A DNA stretch of 64,000 bases. Source: Pseudarthrobacter sp. IC2-21. GTDB taxonomy: Bacteria; Actinomycetota; Actinomycetes; Actinomycetales; Micrococcaceae. A program made the position numbers and the translations under genes. Position 1 is the first letter of the stretch. Every line of letters starts with the position of its first letter. Location of the stretch: contig NZ_CP139145.1 in the NCBI RefSeq assembly GCF_034048115.1, positions 3,410,001-3,474,000 of the forward strand, written 5' to 3'. Positions 41,499 to 48,817 of the stretch are shown here, in pieces. Below the pieces are notes generated by a model. That model did not search any database and was not told the DNA's origin. It worked only from the letters and a program-made list of their open reading frames with translations.

Positions 41499-42179
41499 TT
41501 ATGCCCCCGGGGTGGTGGCAGCACCGGGGAGAAGGGCGGCAGCGGGCTCACTGTATTCGACGCGCAGGAGGGCGCCGGCGTCGTCGAACACCAGGGAGGT
41601 GATGGACGTCAGCGTGCACTCACGTTTGCGGGGGTCATGCCAGAGCGGACGGCCCTCGGCACTGAGGCGGGTGGCCCAGATGGGGAGCTGGTGGCTGACC
41701 ATGATGGCCTCGGGGCCGTTTGTTCCGTAGTCGCCCGCGGCCAGTTCGATCGCCCGGAGCCGGGCGTCCTGAACGGCGGCGCGGACACGCGCGGCCTGCT
41801 CCTTGTACGGCTCGCCCCAGGACGGCCGGAGCGGGTTGATCAGGTGCGGCCAGTGCCTTGGCCTTTTGAGCTCGGCCTTGGTGACCTTCATGCCCTGAAA
41901 GTAGTTTTCCGCTTCGATGATGCGCTCGTCAGTATGGATCTGAAGCTGCAGGGCCTCTGCGGCGGGGGCCGCGGTTTCCTGGGCCCTGACCAGCGGCGAG
42001 GACGCAAGGTAGACAAAACGGGCACCCTGCGCGGCGCGGTCGGCGAAGTGCGCGGCGAGAACCTGCGCCATCTCCCGGCCCAGCTCGGAGAGGTGGAATT
42101 CGGGCAGCCGTCCGTACAGAACGCCGTCGGGATTATGGACCTCGCCGTGGCGGAGCAGATGGACAGTGGCTTGGGGCAT
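41499..42179 (-). CDS. histidine phosphatase superfamily protein
   Basis: 226 aa enzyme starting MPQATVHLLRHGEVHNPDGVL. The LLRHGE motif holds the phosphorylated His; LASSPLVRAQETA gives the second Arg, and MVSHQLPIW the late catalytic His. Phosphoglycerate mutase-like phosphatases of this kind act on sugar phosphates or related esters; the substrate is unknown. It heads the ccs operon. Confidence 0.88.
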   Translation of the reverse strand: MPQATVHLLRHGEVHNPDGVLYGRLPEFHLSELGREMAQVLAAHFADRAAQGARFVYLASSPLVRAQETAAPAAEALQLQIHTDERIIEAENYFQGMKVTKAELKRPRHWPHLINPLRPSWGEPYKEQAARVRAAVQDARLRAIELAAGDYGTNGPEAIMVSHQLPIWATRLSAEGRPLWHDPRKRECTLTSITSLVFDDAGALLRVEYSEPAAALLPGAATTPGA

Positions 42180-42218
42180 GTGTACCAGTTTCTCAAAGAT
42201 GGCGTGCGATCCGAAATC

Positions 42219-42288
42219 TTCTACATTTCGTAGAACTGAAACTCTGGGAAAAAAGTTCCTTAACATGGAACAAAACATGCAAATGCAT
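42219..42288. promoter_or_regulatory. two palindromes in the yceI upstream region
   Basis: TTCTACATTTCGTAGAA (42219-42235) is a palindrome with 6-bp arms, and ATGCAAATGCAT (42277-42288) one with 5-bp arms. TATAGT at 42292-42297 could be the yceI -10. They are probable operators for one or both divergent genes (phosphatase operon, yceI). The regulators are not identified. Confidence 0.4.
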
Positions 42289-42374
42289 GCTTATAGTAGA
42301 TGCAGCGGATAGTTGAGACTTCAACTGATCAGCCTATCCGGAACTACCACCCGACAATTTCAAGGAGAAATACC

Positions 42375-42923
42375 ATGGCTCTTCCCGCAGACGTCACCAC
42401 CGGCACCTGGACCCTCGACCCCTCACACAGCGAAATCGGCTTCACCGTTCGCCACGCAGGCATCAGCAAGGTCCGGGGCCAGTTCAAGGATGCAACAGCA
42501 ACCTTGGAGCTTGCCGATAACGTGGCCGATTCCAAAATCAGCGCCACCATTCAGACCGCCAGCTTCGACTCCGGTGACGCCAACCGCGACGGCCACGTCC
42601 GCGGCGAAGACTTCTTCGACGTCGAGAAGTTCCCGGAAATCTCCTTCGTCTCCAACGGCCTCGTGGCCGCCGGCGACAGCTACGAGCTGACCGGTGACCT
42701 CACCATCAAGGGCGTCACCCGTCCGGTCACCCTGGAGACAGAGTTCAACGGCGTGGCTGTTGACCCGTTCGGCATGACCCGCGCCGGCGTATCCGCCGAA
42801 ACCACCATCAGCCGCAAGGACTTCGGCCTGACCTGGAACGCCATCCTCGACGCCGGCGGCGTCCTGGTCAGCGACAAGGTTGCCGTCAACCTTGAGCTGG
42901 CATTCATCGCCCCCGCAGCATAA
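42375..42923 (+). CDS. YceI-family lipid-binding protein
   Basis: 182 aa protein of the YceI lipocalin-like beta barrel. The typical start WTLDPSHSEIGFTVRHAGISKVRGQF is followed by GHVRGEDFFDVEKFPEISF and LTIKGVTRPVTLE. Members bind polyisoprenoids, and some act in stress. There is no signal peptide, so it is probably cytoplasmic, as in other actinobacteria. An AAGGAGAAA site precedes ATG 42375. A very strong terminator follows. Confidence 0.93.
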   Translation: MALPADVTTGTWTLDPSHSEIGFTVRHAGISKVRGQFKDATATLELADNVADSKISATIQTASFDSGDANRDGHVRGEDFFDVEKFPEISFVSNGLVAAGDSYELTGDLTIKGVTRPVTLETEFNGVAVDPFGMTRAGVSAETTISRKDFGLTWNAILDAGGVLVSDKVAVNLELAFIAPAA

Positions 42924-42934
42924 TTCTTTTCAAA

Positions 42935-42985
42935 CTGCGCCCGGCCGCAGGCTCCCTCTGGAGCCTGCGGCCGGGCGCAGTGCTT
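42935..42985 (+). terminator. 21-bp perfect-stem terminator after yceI
   Basis: The stem 42935-42955 (CTGCGCCCGGCCGCAGGCTCC reading from the left, less its last base in the core) pairs exactly with 42960-42980 around a CTCT loop, followed by TGCTTT. Confidence 0.9.
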
Positions 42986-43057
42986 TAACCCTCCGTTCCG
43001 CGCTGGTTCGCCCCGAATCCCGGTGCCAGCAGCAATATGCCGTCTAGAGTGAGGCCT

Positions 43058-43699
43058 ATGAGCAACCCCAGTGACGTACCGCAGCCCCGGGAGCCCGGCG
43101 CCCAGCCACCTGCCGGCAACGTTCCTCCCGCGGGCTACGAACCGCCGCAACGTTTCCCTCGCCCGCAGGGGCAGCAGCCCGCGCCGGACCGGCAGGGCCA
43201 CCAAAAGCCGGCCGGATTCCCGTTCCAAAGGCCCGCCGACGCGCCGCGGAGCTTCAACGAGGTTATGCCCAGAGGCGGTCTTGCCGGCATGTTCACCGTG
43301 CCCGGACTCCCCCTCGAACTCAAGGTCTCCTACTGGATCTGGCTCGTCGGCGGCATGCTCGGCGTCCTCGGTAGCTTCTTCGGGCTGCTTGCCACCCTGG
43401 CCCTGTTCACCGTCGCCCCGGGACTGGCCGCCCTGCTACTCCTGCTGGTCCTGGTGGCACTCGCCCTGGCCGCGGCTCAGATTGTTCTCGCCCTGAAGAT
43501 GAAGGACGGCAAGGAGTGGGCCCGCCTGGCGCTGACCATCGTGGCCGCCGTCTCCCTGGTCCTGGCGCTGATCGGCGGCAGCGTGGGCGGCGGCATAGGC
43601 AACAACTGGCTTGGGTTCCTGATCAGTGCCGCGGCGACGGTCCTGATGTGGCTTCCCAATTCGCAGGCCTGGTTCACCGCCGTCAGGGGCCGCGCGTAG
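43058..43699 (+). CDS. Pro-rich N-terminus membrane protein, 213 aa
   Basis: Protein with a disordered Pro/Gln-rich N-terminal third (PREPGAQPPAGNVPPAGYEP) and four membrane helices, beginning near KVSYWIWLVGGMLGVLG. The hydrophobic half resembles that of the next gene (MKDGKEWARLAL here, RKGKNWARVLG there), so the two are paralogs or share a domain. Function unknown. TAGAGT lies 7 nt before ATG 43058; GAGG also overlaps this gap, so the start could be leaderless or short-leadered. Confidence 0.7.
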   Translation: MSNPSDVPQPREPGAQPPAGNVPPAGYEPPQRFPRPQGQQPAPDRQGHQKPAGFPFQRPADAPRSFNEVMPRGGLAGMFTVPGLPLELKVSYWIWLVGGMLGVLGSFFGLLATLALFTVAPGLAALLLLLVLVALALAAAQIVLALKMKDGKEWARLALTIVAAVSLVLALIGGSVGGGIGNNWLGFLISAAATVLMWLPNSQAWFTAVRGRA

Positions 43700-43871
43700 C
43701 CGTCCGTTGCAGGCACCGCGCCCGCTGGCTTCCCGCCTGGCTGGAATACCTCTTTGGAATGACCCGCCGCCACCCGGCCGGAGGGTACGGTTGAAGTAAG
43801 CCGTACTGGGGGCAGGGCCAGTGGACTGCACCCAGCAGCCGAACTGACTTCCAACCTGCAAAGGACCGCTC

Positions 43872-44705
43872 ATGAGCACGCCAGTCCCGCCTCCCGTCCC
43901 GAACGAGCCTGAGCCCGGCAATCAGCCGCCCGCACCCCGCTATGGCGAGAACAGCCCGCAGCCGGACAACGCTCCGCAGTATGGCCAGAACGCACCACAG
44001 TACGGGCAGAACGCACCTCAATACGGCCAGAATGCCCCGCAGTATGGCCAGAACCCGCCACAGTACGGCCAGAACGCGCCGCAGTACGGACAAAATGCGC
44101 CCGCTGCACCGCCGTACGGGCAGACCCCGCCGCAGTTCGGCCAGCCTGCTCCCCCGGCGTACGGCCAGCAGCCGTACGGCCAGTCCCCCTATGCCCAGTA
44201 CCCCTCGGAGAAGCCGCAGGCCACCGGGCCCGGCGGCATTCCCCAGCTGGTCAACGTCTCCTTCTGGCTCCTGATCGCTGCCGCCGTGGTGTTCGTCATT
44301 TCCATGCTCATGGGGATCTCGATGCTCGATGACCCGGCAACGCGGGCGGCCTTCGACGATGCCATGCGCAGCAGCGGCGCCAACGGCGCTCAGTTCAACT
44401 TCGAAGAGTTCAAGAGCGCTCTCGCCGGCATGCTGGTGGTCATCGCCATCCTGGGGGCCGCCATGTACCTATTGGTGGCTTTCTTCGTCCGGAAGGGTAA
44501 AAACTGGGCCAGGGTCCTGGGGACCATCTTCGCCGCCCTGTCCGTATTCAGCCTGTTCCAGGTTCCCAACCTCGGGACCTTGGGAACGCTGGCAGGCATT
44601 GCGGCCATCGTCCTGCTGTACCTGCCCACCACTACTCCTTACTTCCGCAAGCAGCAGCCGTTCACCAACCCCTACGCCACGCCGGGCAACCCCTACGGGC
44701 AGTAG
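43872..44705 (+). CDS. membrane protein with PQYGQNA heptapeptide repeats, 277 aa
   Basis: The first 120 residues are a disordered Pro/Gln/Tyr/Asn-rich tail with six near-exact copies of NAPQYGQ. Four membrane helices follow (VNVSFWLLIAAAVVFVISML, LAGMLVVIAILGAAMYLLVAF and two more). The tail is probably cytoplasmic and could act as a low-complexity scaffold. It is paralogous to the gene at 43058. Its partner proteins are unknown. Confidence 0.72.
   Translation: MSTPVPPPVPNEPEPGNQPPAPRYGENSPQPDNAPQYGQNAPQYGQNAPQYGQNAPQYGQNPPQYGQNAPQYGQNAPAAPPYGQTPPQFGQPAPPAYGQQPYGQSPYAQYPSEKPQATGPGGIPQLVNVSFWLLIAAAVVFVISMLMGISMLDDPATRAAFDDAMRSSGANGAQFNFEEFKSALAGMLVVIAILGAAMYLLVAFFVRKGKNWARVLGTIFAALSVFSLFQVPNLGTLGTLAGIAAIVLLYLPTTTPYFRKQQPFTNPYATPGNPYGQ
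43968..44093 (+). repeat. six 21-bp tandem repeats encoding NAPQYGQ
   Basis: Six 21-bp units run from 43968 to 44093 without interruption. Third-base differences between units (GCC/GCG/GCA, TAT/TAC) suggest the array is not very recent. Confidence 0.9.
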
Positions 44706-44765
44706 GTCTACGCCGTAACCCGCACCTTACGGGCGTGGACCCCGCGGACCCCGCCAAGCCATTGG

Positions 44766-45482
44766 CTAGGCGGTCTGGTCCGGGGTCTGCGCCCGTTGTG
44801 CGTGGTAGGCCAGGATCTGCAGTTCAGTAGCCATGTCAACCTTCCGCAGGTTGACGCCGTCGGGGACCTGCAGCATGACGGGAGCGAAGCTGAGGATGCT
44901 GTGCACGCCGGCTGCCACCACGCGGTTGCAGACCGCCTGGGCCACCGCGGCCGGCAGCGCCAGGACCACCATGTTGGTGCCGGTTCGGCGCAGCACGGTT
45001 TCCAGGTCGGCGACGTCGCTCACGCGCAGCCAGCCCACCTCGTTGCCCACCACGAGCTGGTCGGCGTCGAAAATCGCCACCACGTCGAAGCCTCGGGATT
45101 CAAAGCCGTCATAGCGGGCCAGGGCCTTGCCCAGGTTGCCGGCCCCCACTATGGCAACTTTCCAGTCGTGGGTGAGGCCCAGGGCAGCGGAAATATGGCG
45201 GCTCAGATACTGCACTTCGTAGCCCACGCCGCGCGTCCCGTAGGAGCCCACGTAGGACAGGTCCTTGCGGAGGGTGGAGGAACTCACTCCCGACGCTTCC
45301 GCCAGGGACTCCGAGGACACCCGCTCCACGCCGTCGGCCAGCAGGGTGTTCAGGGCGCGCAGGTAGATGGTCAGTCTCGCCACCGCAGCGGGCGGAATCT
45401 GTTTGGCGATCTCCCCGGCGGGCGCCACTGTCCCGTTTACGGCCCGGGGAGATGAATCCAGCGAACTCACTTTCCCCTCCAT
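44766..45482 (-). CDS. rex: redox-sensing transcriptional repressor Rex
   Basis: 238 aa NADH-responsive repressor. The N-terminal winged helix (IPPAAVARLTIYLRALNTLL, then SSSTLRKDLSYVGSYGTRGVGY) is followed by a Rossmann fold (VAIVGAGNLGKALARY) that senses the NADH/NAD ratio. It usually controls respiratory and fermentation genes; ndh, pta/ackA and cytochrome genes in this window are plausible targets but no clear Rex box was seen. The start at 45482 fits a TAGAGT -10 at 45502-45507 and an AAGG site; GTG 45503 is an alternative. Confidence 0.94.
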   Translation of the reverse strand: MEGKVSSLDSSPRAVNGTVAPAGEIAKQIPPAAVARLTIYLRALNTLLADGVERVSSESLAEASGVSSSTLRKDLSYVGSYGTRGVGYEVQYLSRHISAALGLTHDWKVAIVGAGNLGKALARYDGFESRGFDVVAIFDADQLVVGNEVGWLRVSDVADLETVLRRTGTNMVVLALPAAVAQAVCNRVVAAGVHSILSFAPVMLQVPDGVNLRKVDMATELQILAYHAQRAQTPDQTA

Positions 45483-45560
45483 TGCCTTGCGTTGTGACTC
45501 CACTCTAGATCCCCGCCGCCTCTGCCAACAAAGCCGGCGTCATGCAATGCAATCGGTTGC

Positions 45561-45815
45561 CTAAACGCGCAGTGCCCGCTGGAGAACGCGTTCCAGGCGG
45601 GCTTCGTCGATCTTCCAGAAGTCTCGCTGGACGCCGTCCACCAGCACCACCGGGATTTCCTCGGCGTAGCGCTCACGCAGCTCGGGCAGTTCGTCGACCT
45701 GCTGTTCCGTCCACTCAAGTCCCAGTGCAGAGGTAACGCGTTCGACGGCGTCGCGCGCCTCTGCGCACAGGTGACAGTCTGCTTTGGTGATGAGGACTAC
45801 CTCCGGGTTTGCCAT
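45561..45815 (-). CDS. glutaredoxin-like protein (DUF836 type)
   Basis: 84 aa thioredoxin-fold protein with the redox site KADCHLCAEA (CHLC) and the cis-Pro loop EEIPVVLVDG. It lies directly upstream of rex on the same strand. TACGGT is placed 6 nt before ATG 45815, giving a leaderless transcript. It is probably a thiol-disulfide exchange protein; the partner is unknown. Confidence 0.88.
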   Translation of the reverse strand: MANPEVVLITKADCHLCAEARDAVERVTSALGLEWTEQQVDELPELRERYAEEIPVVLVDGVQRDFWKIDEARLERVLQRALRV

Positions 45816-45916
45816 GATTCAACCGTACCTTTCCCGGAGGCGGGCCGCGGCGCCTGCCATCCAGGCGGCGGCTGTTCTGGAATCTGCACTGCCCGGCATT
45901 GACTAGACTCATGGAC

Positions 45917-46735
45917 ATGCCCAAGGAGAAGTACGTCGCTGTAGTCACCCAGCCTGATGCGGTGATGCAGACCAGCGAAGCGGCCTTCTTCGACGTGGAC
46001 AACACCCTGATGAAGGGCGCCAGCCTTTTCCATGTCGCCCGCAAGATGCACCAGCGCCGGGCGTTCACGCTGAGGCAGGCGGCCGGCATGGCCTGGAAGC
46101 AGTTCAAGTTTGTAGCCCGCGGCGAGAATATGGAGGATGTCCATGCCGTTCGGGACTCGGCCCTGACACTGGCAGTAGGCATCCCCGTGGAGGACATCAA
46201 GGCTCTGGGCGAAGAAGTGTACGACGAAATGATCGCCTCCAGGATCTGGCCCGGAACCAAGGCCCTGGCCGAGCAGCACCTGCGCGTGGGACGGCGCGTC
46301 TGGCTGGTCACGGCCACCCCCATCGAAGTGGCCACGGTCATCTCCACCCGCCTGGGCCTCACCGGAGCGCTGGGCACTGTTGGCGAGGTGGCCGACGGCC
46401 TGTACACCGGCCGGCTGGTGGGCGACATCCTGCACGGCTCGGCCAAGGCTGTGGCAGTCCGGGAGTTGGCCGACACGGAAGGCCTGGACCTCAAGCGGTG
46501 CTGGGCCTACAGCGATTCCTACAACGACATCCCGCTGCTGACCCTCGTGGGGCACCCCGTGGCCATCAACCCCGATTCGCGGCTGCGCAGCCACGCCCGT
46601 GACCACAACTGGCCGGTCTACGATTTCCGCTCCGGCCGCCGTGCCGCCACGCTTGGCCTGAAGGCGGCAACAGCCGGCGGCGTGGTTTACGGACTCTGGA
46701 AGGGTTTCGCCCGCTTCCGCGGCCCCCGCATCTAA
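45917..46735 (+). CDS. HAD-IB family phosphatase (SerB-like)
   Basis: 272 aa hydrolase with HAD motif I FFDVDNTLMKG, motif II WLVTATP and motif IV YSDSYNDIPLL. The HAD-IB group includes phosphoserine phosphatase and lysophosphatidate phosphatases; the long helical insert and basic C-terminus (FRSGRRAATLGLKAA) suggest a phospholipid or other substrate. TAGACT is 7 nt before ATG 45917, supporting a leaderless start there and not at ATG 45911. The stop codon lies inside a palindromic repeat. Confidence 0.88.
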   Translation: MPKEKYVAVVTQPDAVMQTSEAAFFDVDNTLMKGASLFHVARKMHQRRAFTLRQAAGMAWKQFKFVARGENMEDVHAVRDSALTLAVGIPVEDIKALGEEVYDEMIASRIWPGTKALAEQHLRVGRRVWLVTATPIEVATVISTRLGLTGALGTVGEVADGLYTGRLVGDILHGSAKAVAVRELADTEGLDLKRCWAYSDSYNDIPLLTLVGHPVAINPDSRLRSHARDHNWPVYDFRSGRRAATLGLKAATAGGVVYGLWKGFARFRGPRI

Positions 46736-46788
46736 GTAGCGCTAAGTGTCGTTTTGGGCGCTCAAAACGACACTTAGCGCTACTTAGA
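46731..46788. repeat. long perfect intergenic palindrome (family 1, copy A)
   Basis: The 26-bp arms 46731-46756 and 46763-46788 are exact complements around a GGCGCT loop; the core is TAGCGCTAAGTGTCG. The left arm provides the HAD gene stop codon (46733-46735). A second, diverged copy is at 51801-51864. Confidence 0.92.
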
Positions 46789-46803
46789 TGGGGATGGAAC
46801 GAC

Positions 46804-46838
46804 AAAAATGCCCGCTGCCGGAAGGCAACGGGCATTTT
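46804..46838 (-). terminator. terminator of the bS22 gene
   Basis: AAAATGCCCG and its complement form a 15-bp stem (46805-46819 with 46824-46838, one mismatch pair) around a 4-nt loop, ending in a T run on the minus strand. Confidence 0.85.
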
Positions 46839-46857
46839 CGCGCTTCTTGAAGTATCT

Positions 46858-46956
46858 CTACTTCTTGTTGCGGCGCTGGTGACGAGTCTTGCGAAGCAGC
46901 TTGCGGTGCTTCTTCTTGGCCATACGCTTGCGACGCTTCTTAATAACTGAACCCAC
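46858..46956 (-). CDS. small ribosomal subunit protein bS22 (AURKAIP1/COX24 domain)
   Basis: Very short gene, 32 aa, from GTG 46956 to TAG 46858. The peptide opens MGSVIKKRRKRMAKKKHRK and closes HQRRNKK; 20 or so residues are Lys, Arg or His. This matches the actinobacterial bS22 protein found on the 30S subunit near the decoding region. GAGGAAC sits 7 nt before the start and a good terminator follows, so it is an independent unit. It is easily missed because of its size. Confidence 0.95.
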   Translation of the reverse strand: MGSVIKKRRKRMAKKKHRKLLRKTRHQRRNKK

Positions 46957-47128
46957 GAAAGTTCCTCACAAACTAGATGCAGTACCTGTCTGATGGAAAA
47001 GGTCCGTGGACAGAGCTACAGACAAAGACAACTGACAGATTCTTACAATGACGTAAAACGTTCCTTAACAGGGTACCGCTTCTTTGCGGCGGTCACTGAC
47101 CGCAGCCGTCGACGGACCGTCACACTGC

Positions 47129-47341
47129 TCAGGCCGTTTCGGTATGTCCATCCACTACAGCGCCTTTAAGGTACTGTTCGACGGCGCTTTCCGGCACCCG
47201 GTACGACCGGCCGAAACGCACCGCGGGCATTTCGCCGGAATGGACCAGGCGGTAGACGGTCATCTTGGAGACGCGCATGACCTCGGCCACTTCGGCCACG
47301 GTCAGGAACTTCGCGTTCGAGAAGTTCTGTTCTGCGGACAT
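47129..47341 (-). CDS. BldC-like MerR/excisionase-type DNA-binding protein
   Basis: 70 aa protein with a single winged helix-turn-helix: FLTVAEVAEVMRVSKMTVYRLVHSGEMPAVRFGRSYRVPESAVEQYL. Size and sequence fit BldC and related actinobacterial regulators, which bind DNA cooperatively as head-to-tail oligomers and influence development. AAAGGA lies 8 nt upstream of ATG 47341. An isolated gene, probably chromosomal and not a phage excisionase. Confidence 0.88.
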   Translation of the reverse strand: MSAEQNFSNAKFLTVAEVAEVMRVSKMTVYRLVHSGEMPAVRFGRSYRVPESAVEQYLKGAVVDGHTETA

Positions 47342-47479
47342 TTCCCTATTCCTTTGCTGACGGATGACTACTGACCCCAGCTGTGTTCCATTGCGGTGTG
47401 CCGATGCTGAGCCATCCACCAACCATGTGATAGATACTCTAGAGGTTGATGGGGCTGTAGTGAAAGTCATCCGGTGTAA

Positions 47480-48589
47480 TCACTGCTCACTGCGGCGTTT
47501 CCTGGCGGACGCCGCAAGCTGGTCCAGCACCGAAACCGACACGTCCCAGTCCATGCACGCATCGGTCACACTCTGCCCGTAGACCAGCTCGGACCGGCCC
47601 GCGGCGTGCTCGGCAACGTCCAGGTTCTGCGCCCCGCCCACCAGGAAGCTTTCGAGCATGACGCCGGCGATGGCATGTGCGGCCTGCCCGCGGTCTTCGA
47701 GCTGGGCACCGATTTCCAGCGCCACCTCAGCCTGCCGGTGATGGCTCTTGCCGCTGTTCGCATGGCTCGCATCGACAATCAGCCGCGGGTTCAGGCCCTT
47801 GGCAGCGAGCTTCGCAGAGGCGCTTTCGACGTCGGCTGCCGAGTAGTTCGGCCCCTTCCGTCCGCCGCGGAGGATGACGTGAGCGTCAGGATTTCCAGCC
47901 GTGGCCACGAGCGCGGCGCGGCCGTCGCCGTCGATTCCCAGGAAGGCCTGCGCTGCCGCGGCGGCGCCGCAGGCGTCGACCGCCACCTGGAGGTCGCCGT
48001 CGGTCCCGTTCTTGAAGCCAATGGGCATGGACAGGCCGGAGGCGAGCTGGCGGTGGATCTGGCTTTCGGTGGTGCGGGCACCGATGGCACCCCAGGAGAT
48101 CAGGTCCGCCATGTACTGCGGGCTGATCGGCTCGAGGAACTCGGTGGCGGTGGGCAGCCCCAGCGCCGTGACCTGCTGCAGGAACTCGCGTGCCGCGCGG
48201 AGCCCAACGGCCATGTCGTGGCTGCCGTCCAGCCGCGGATCGTTGATGAGGCCCTTCCAGCCGACCGTGGTGCGGGGCTTTTCGAAGTAGGTCCGCATGA
48301 CAATCAGCAGGTCCGCTTTATGCTTCTCGGCCTGGCTGACCAGCCGGCGGGCGTACTCGAGGCCGGCTTTGGGGTCATGGATGGAGCAGGGGCCAACGAT
48401 GACCAGCAGGCGGTCATCCACGGCGTCCATGATGGCGCGGACCTCATCGCGGCCGCGTTCGACGACGTCTGCCACCCGATCATCGAGCGGCAACTCGGCG
48501 ATGAGTTCCGCCGGCGTGGGCAGCGGCGTGAATTCGCTGACGCGCAGGTTGGATGTGGATTTTGCGGTGGTGGCTGTTGCGGGGCTCAT
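47480..48589 (-). CDS. aroG: 3-deoxy-7-phosphoheptulonate synthase (type I DAHP synthase)
   Basis: First enzyme of aromatic amino acid synthesis, joining phosphoenolpyruvate and erythrose 4-phosphate. The 369 aa protein has RLLVIVGPCSIHDPKAG, MRTYFEKPRTTVGWKG, LPTATEFLEPISPQY, IGFKNGTDGD and DASHANSGK, all signatures of the class I AroFGH enzymes. The start at 48589 (MSPATATTAK) has AGGA upstream. The 5' leader carries a short peptide rich in Trp, Tyr and Phe, so expression is probably attenuated by aromatic amino acids. Which isozyme name fits is uncertain. Confidence 0.95.
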   Translation of the reverse strand: MSPATATTAKSTSNLRVSEFTPLPTPAELIAELPLDDRVADVVERGRDEVRAIMDAVDDRLLVIVGPCSIHDPKAGLEYARRLVSQAEKHKADLLIVMRTYFEKPRTTVGWKGLINDPRLDGSHDMAVGLRAAREFLQQVTALGLPTATEFLEPISPQYMADLISWGAIGARTTESQIHRQLASGLSMPIGFKNGTDGDLQVAVDACGAAAAAQAFLGIDGDGRAALVATAGNPDAHVILRGGRKGPNYSAADVESASAKLAAKGLNPRLIVDASHANSGKSHHRQAEVALEIGAQLEDRGQAAHAIAGVMLESFLVGGAQNLDVAEHAAGRSELVYGQSVTDACMDWDVSVSVLDQLAASARKRRSEQ

Positions 48590-48651
48590 GCTCGGGGTCC
48601 TGTTCCAGATAGGAAGCGGGCCCAAATCAGAACCCGCCGGAGAAATGGCGA

Positions 48652-48734
48652 AGGGCAGAGAATGATCTCTGCCCTGTTGGCTCTGAAGGAAGTTGGATGC
48701 GTGTCAGTTAGACGCGGGCTCCTCCAGAGCCAAC
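48652..48734 (-). promoter_or_regulatory. candidate attenuator of the DAHP synthase gene
   Basis: On the minus strand a 15-bp pairing (48734-48720 with 48690-48676, one G-U) starts within the leader peptide codons. It is followed without gap by a 10-bp hairpin AGGGCAGAGA/TCTCTGCCCT (48675-48652, TCAT loop). Two abutting hairpins after an aromatic leader peptide are the layout of a ribosome-mediated attenuator. There is no strong T run after the second stem, so the off-state may be termination or another block. Confidence 0.65.
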
Positions 48735-48763
48735 GAAAAATACGCATACCAACGGTTAGTCAT
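48704..48763 (-). CDS. leader peptide of the DAHP synthase gene
   Basis: 19 codons reading MTNRWYAYFSLALEEPASN and TGA. Four of residues 5-9 are aromatic (W, Y, Y, F), the end products of the pathway begun by the downstream enzyme. TATCGT (48775-48770) lies 6 nt before the ATG, so the leader mRNA would start at the A of this ATG, as at other genes here. Too short to be found by ordinary gene callers. Confidence 0.8.
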   Translation of the reverse strand: MTNRWYAYFSLALEEPASN

Positions 48764-48817
48764 AAGCACACGATAACCTCAGCCCGCTGCCGTGACAAAA
48801 CCGCGGCGTAACACTCG

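Noticed and set aside
47129..47341. Excisionase-like gene considered as a sign of an integrated element
   Set aside because: No integrase, attachment site or phage gene nearby; the protein fits the chromosomal BldC-like group.
48589..48751. Alternative 53-codon frame in the DAHP synthase leader starting MRIFRWLW
   Set aside because: It has a Trp pair, but runs far into the enzyme start and has no promoter spacing; the 19-codon peptide in another frame fits better.
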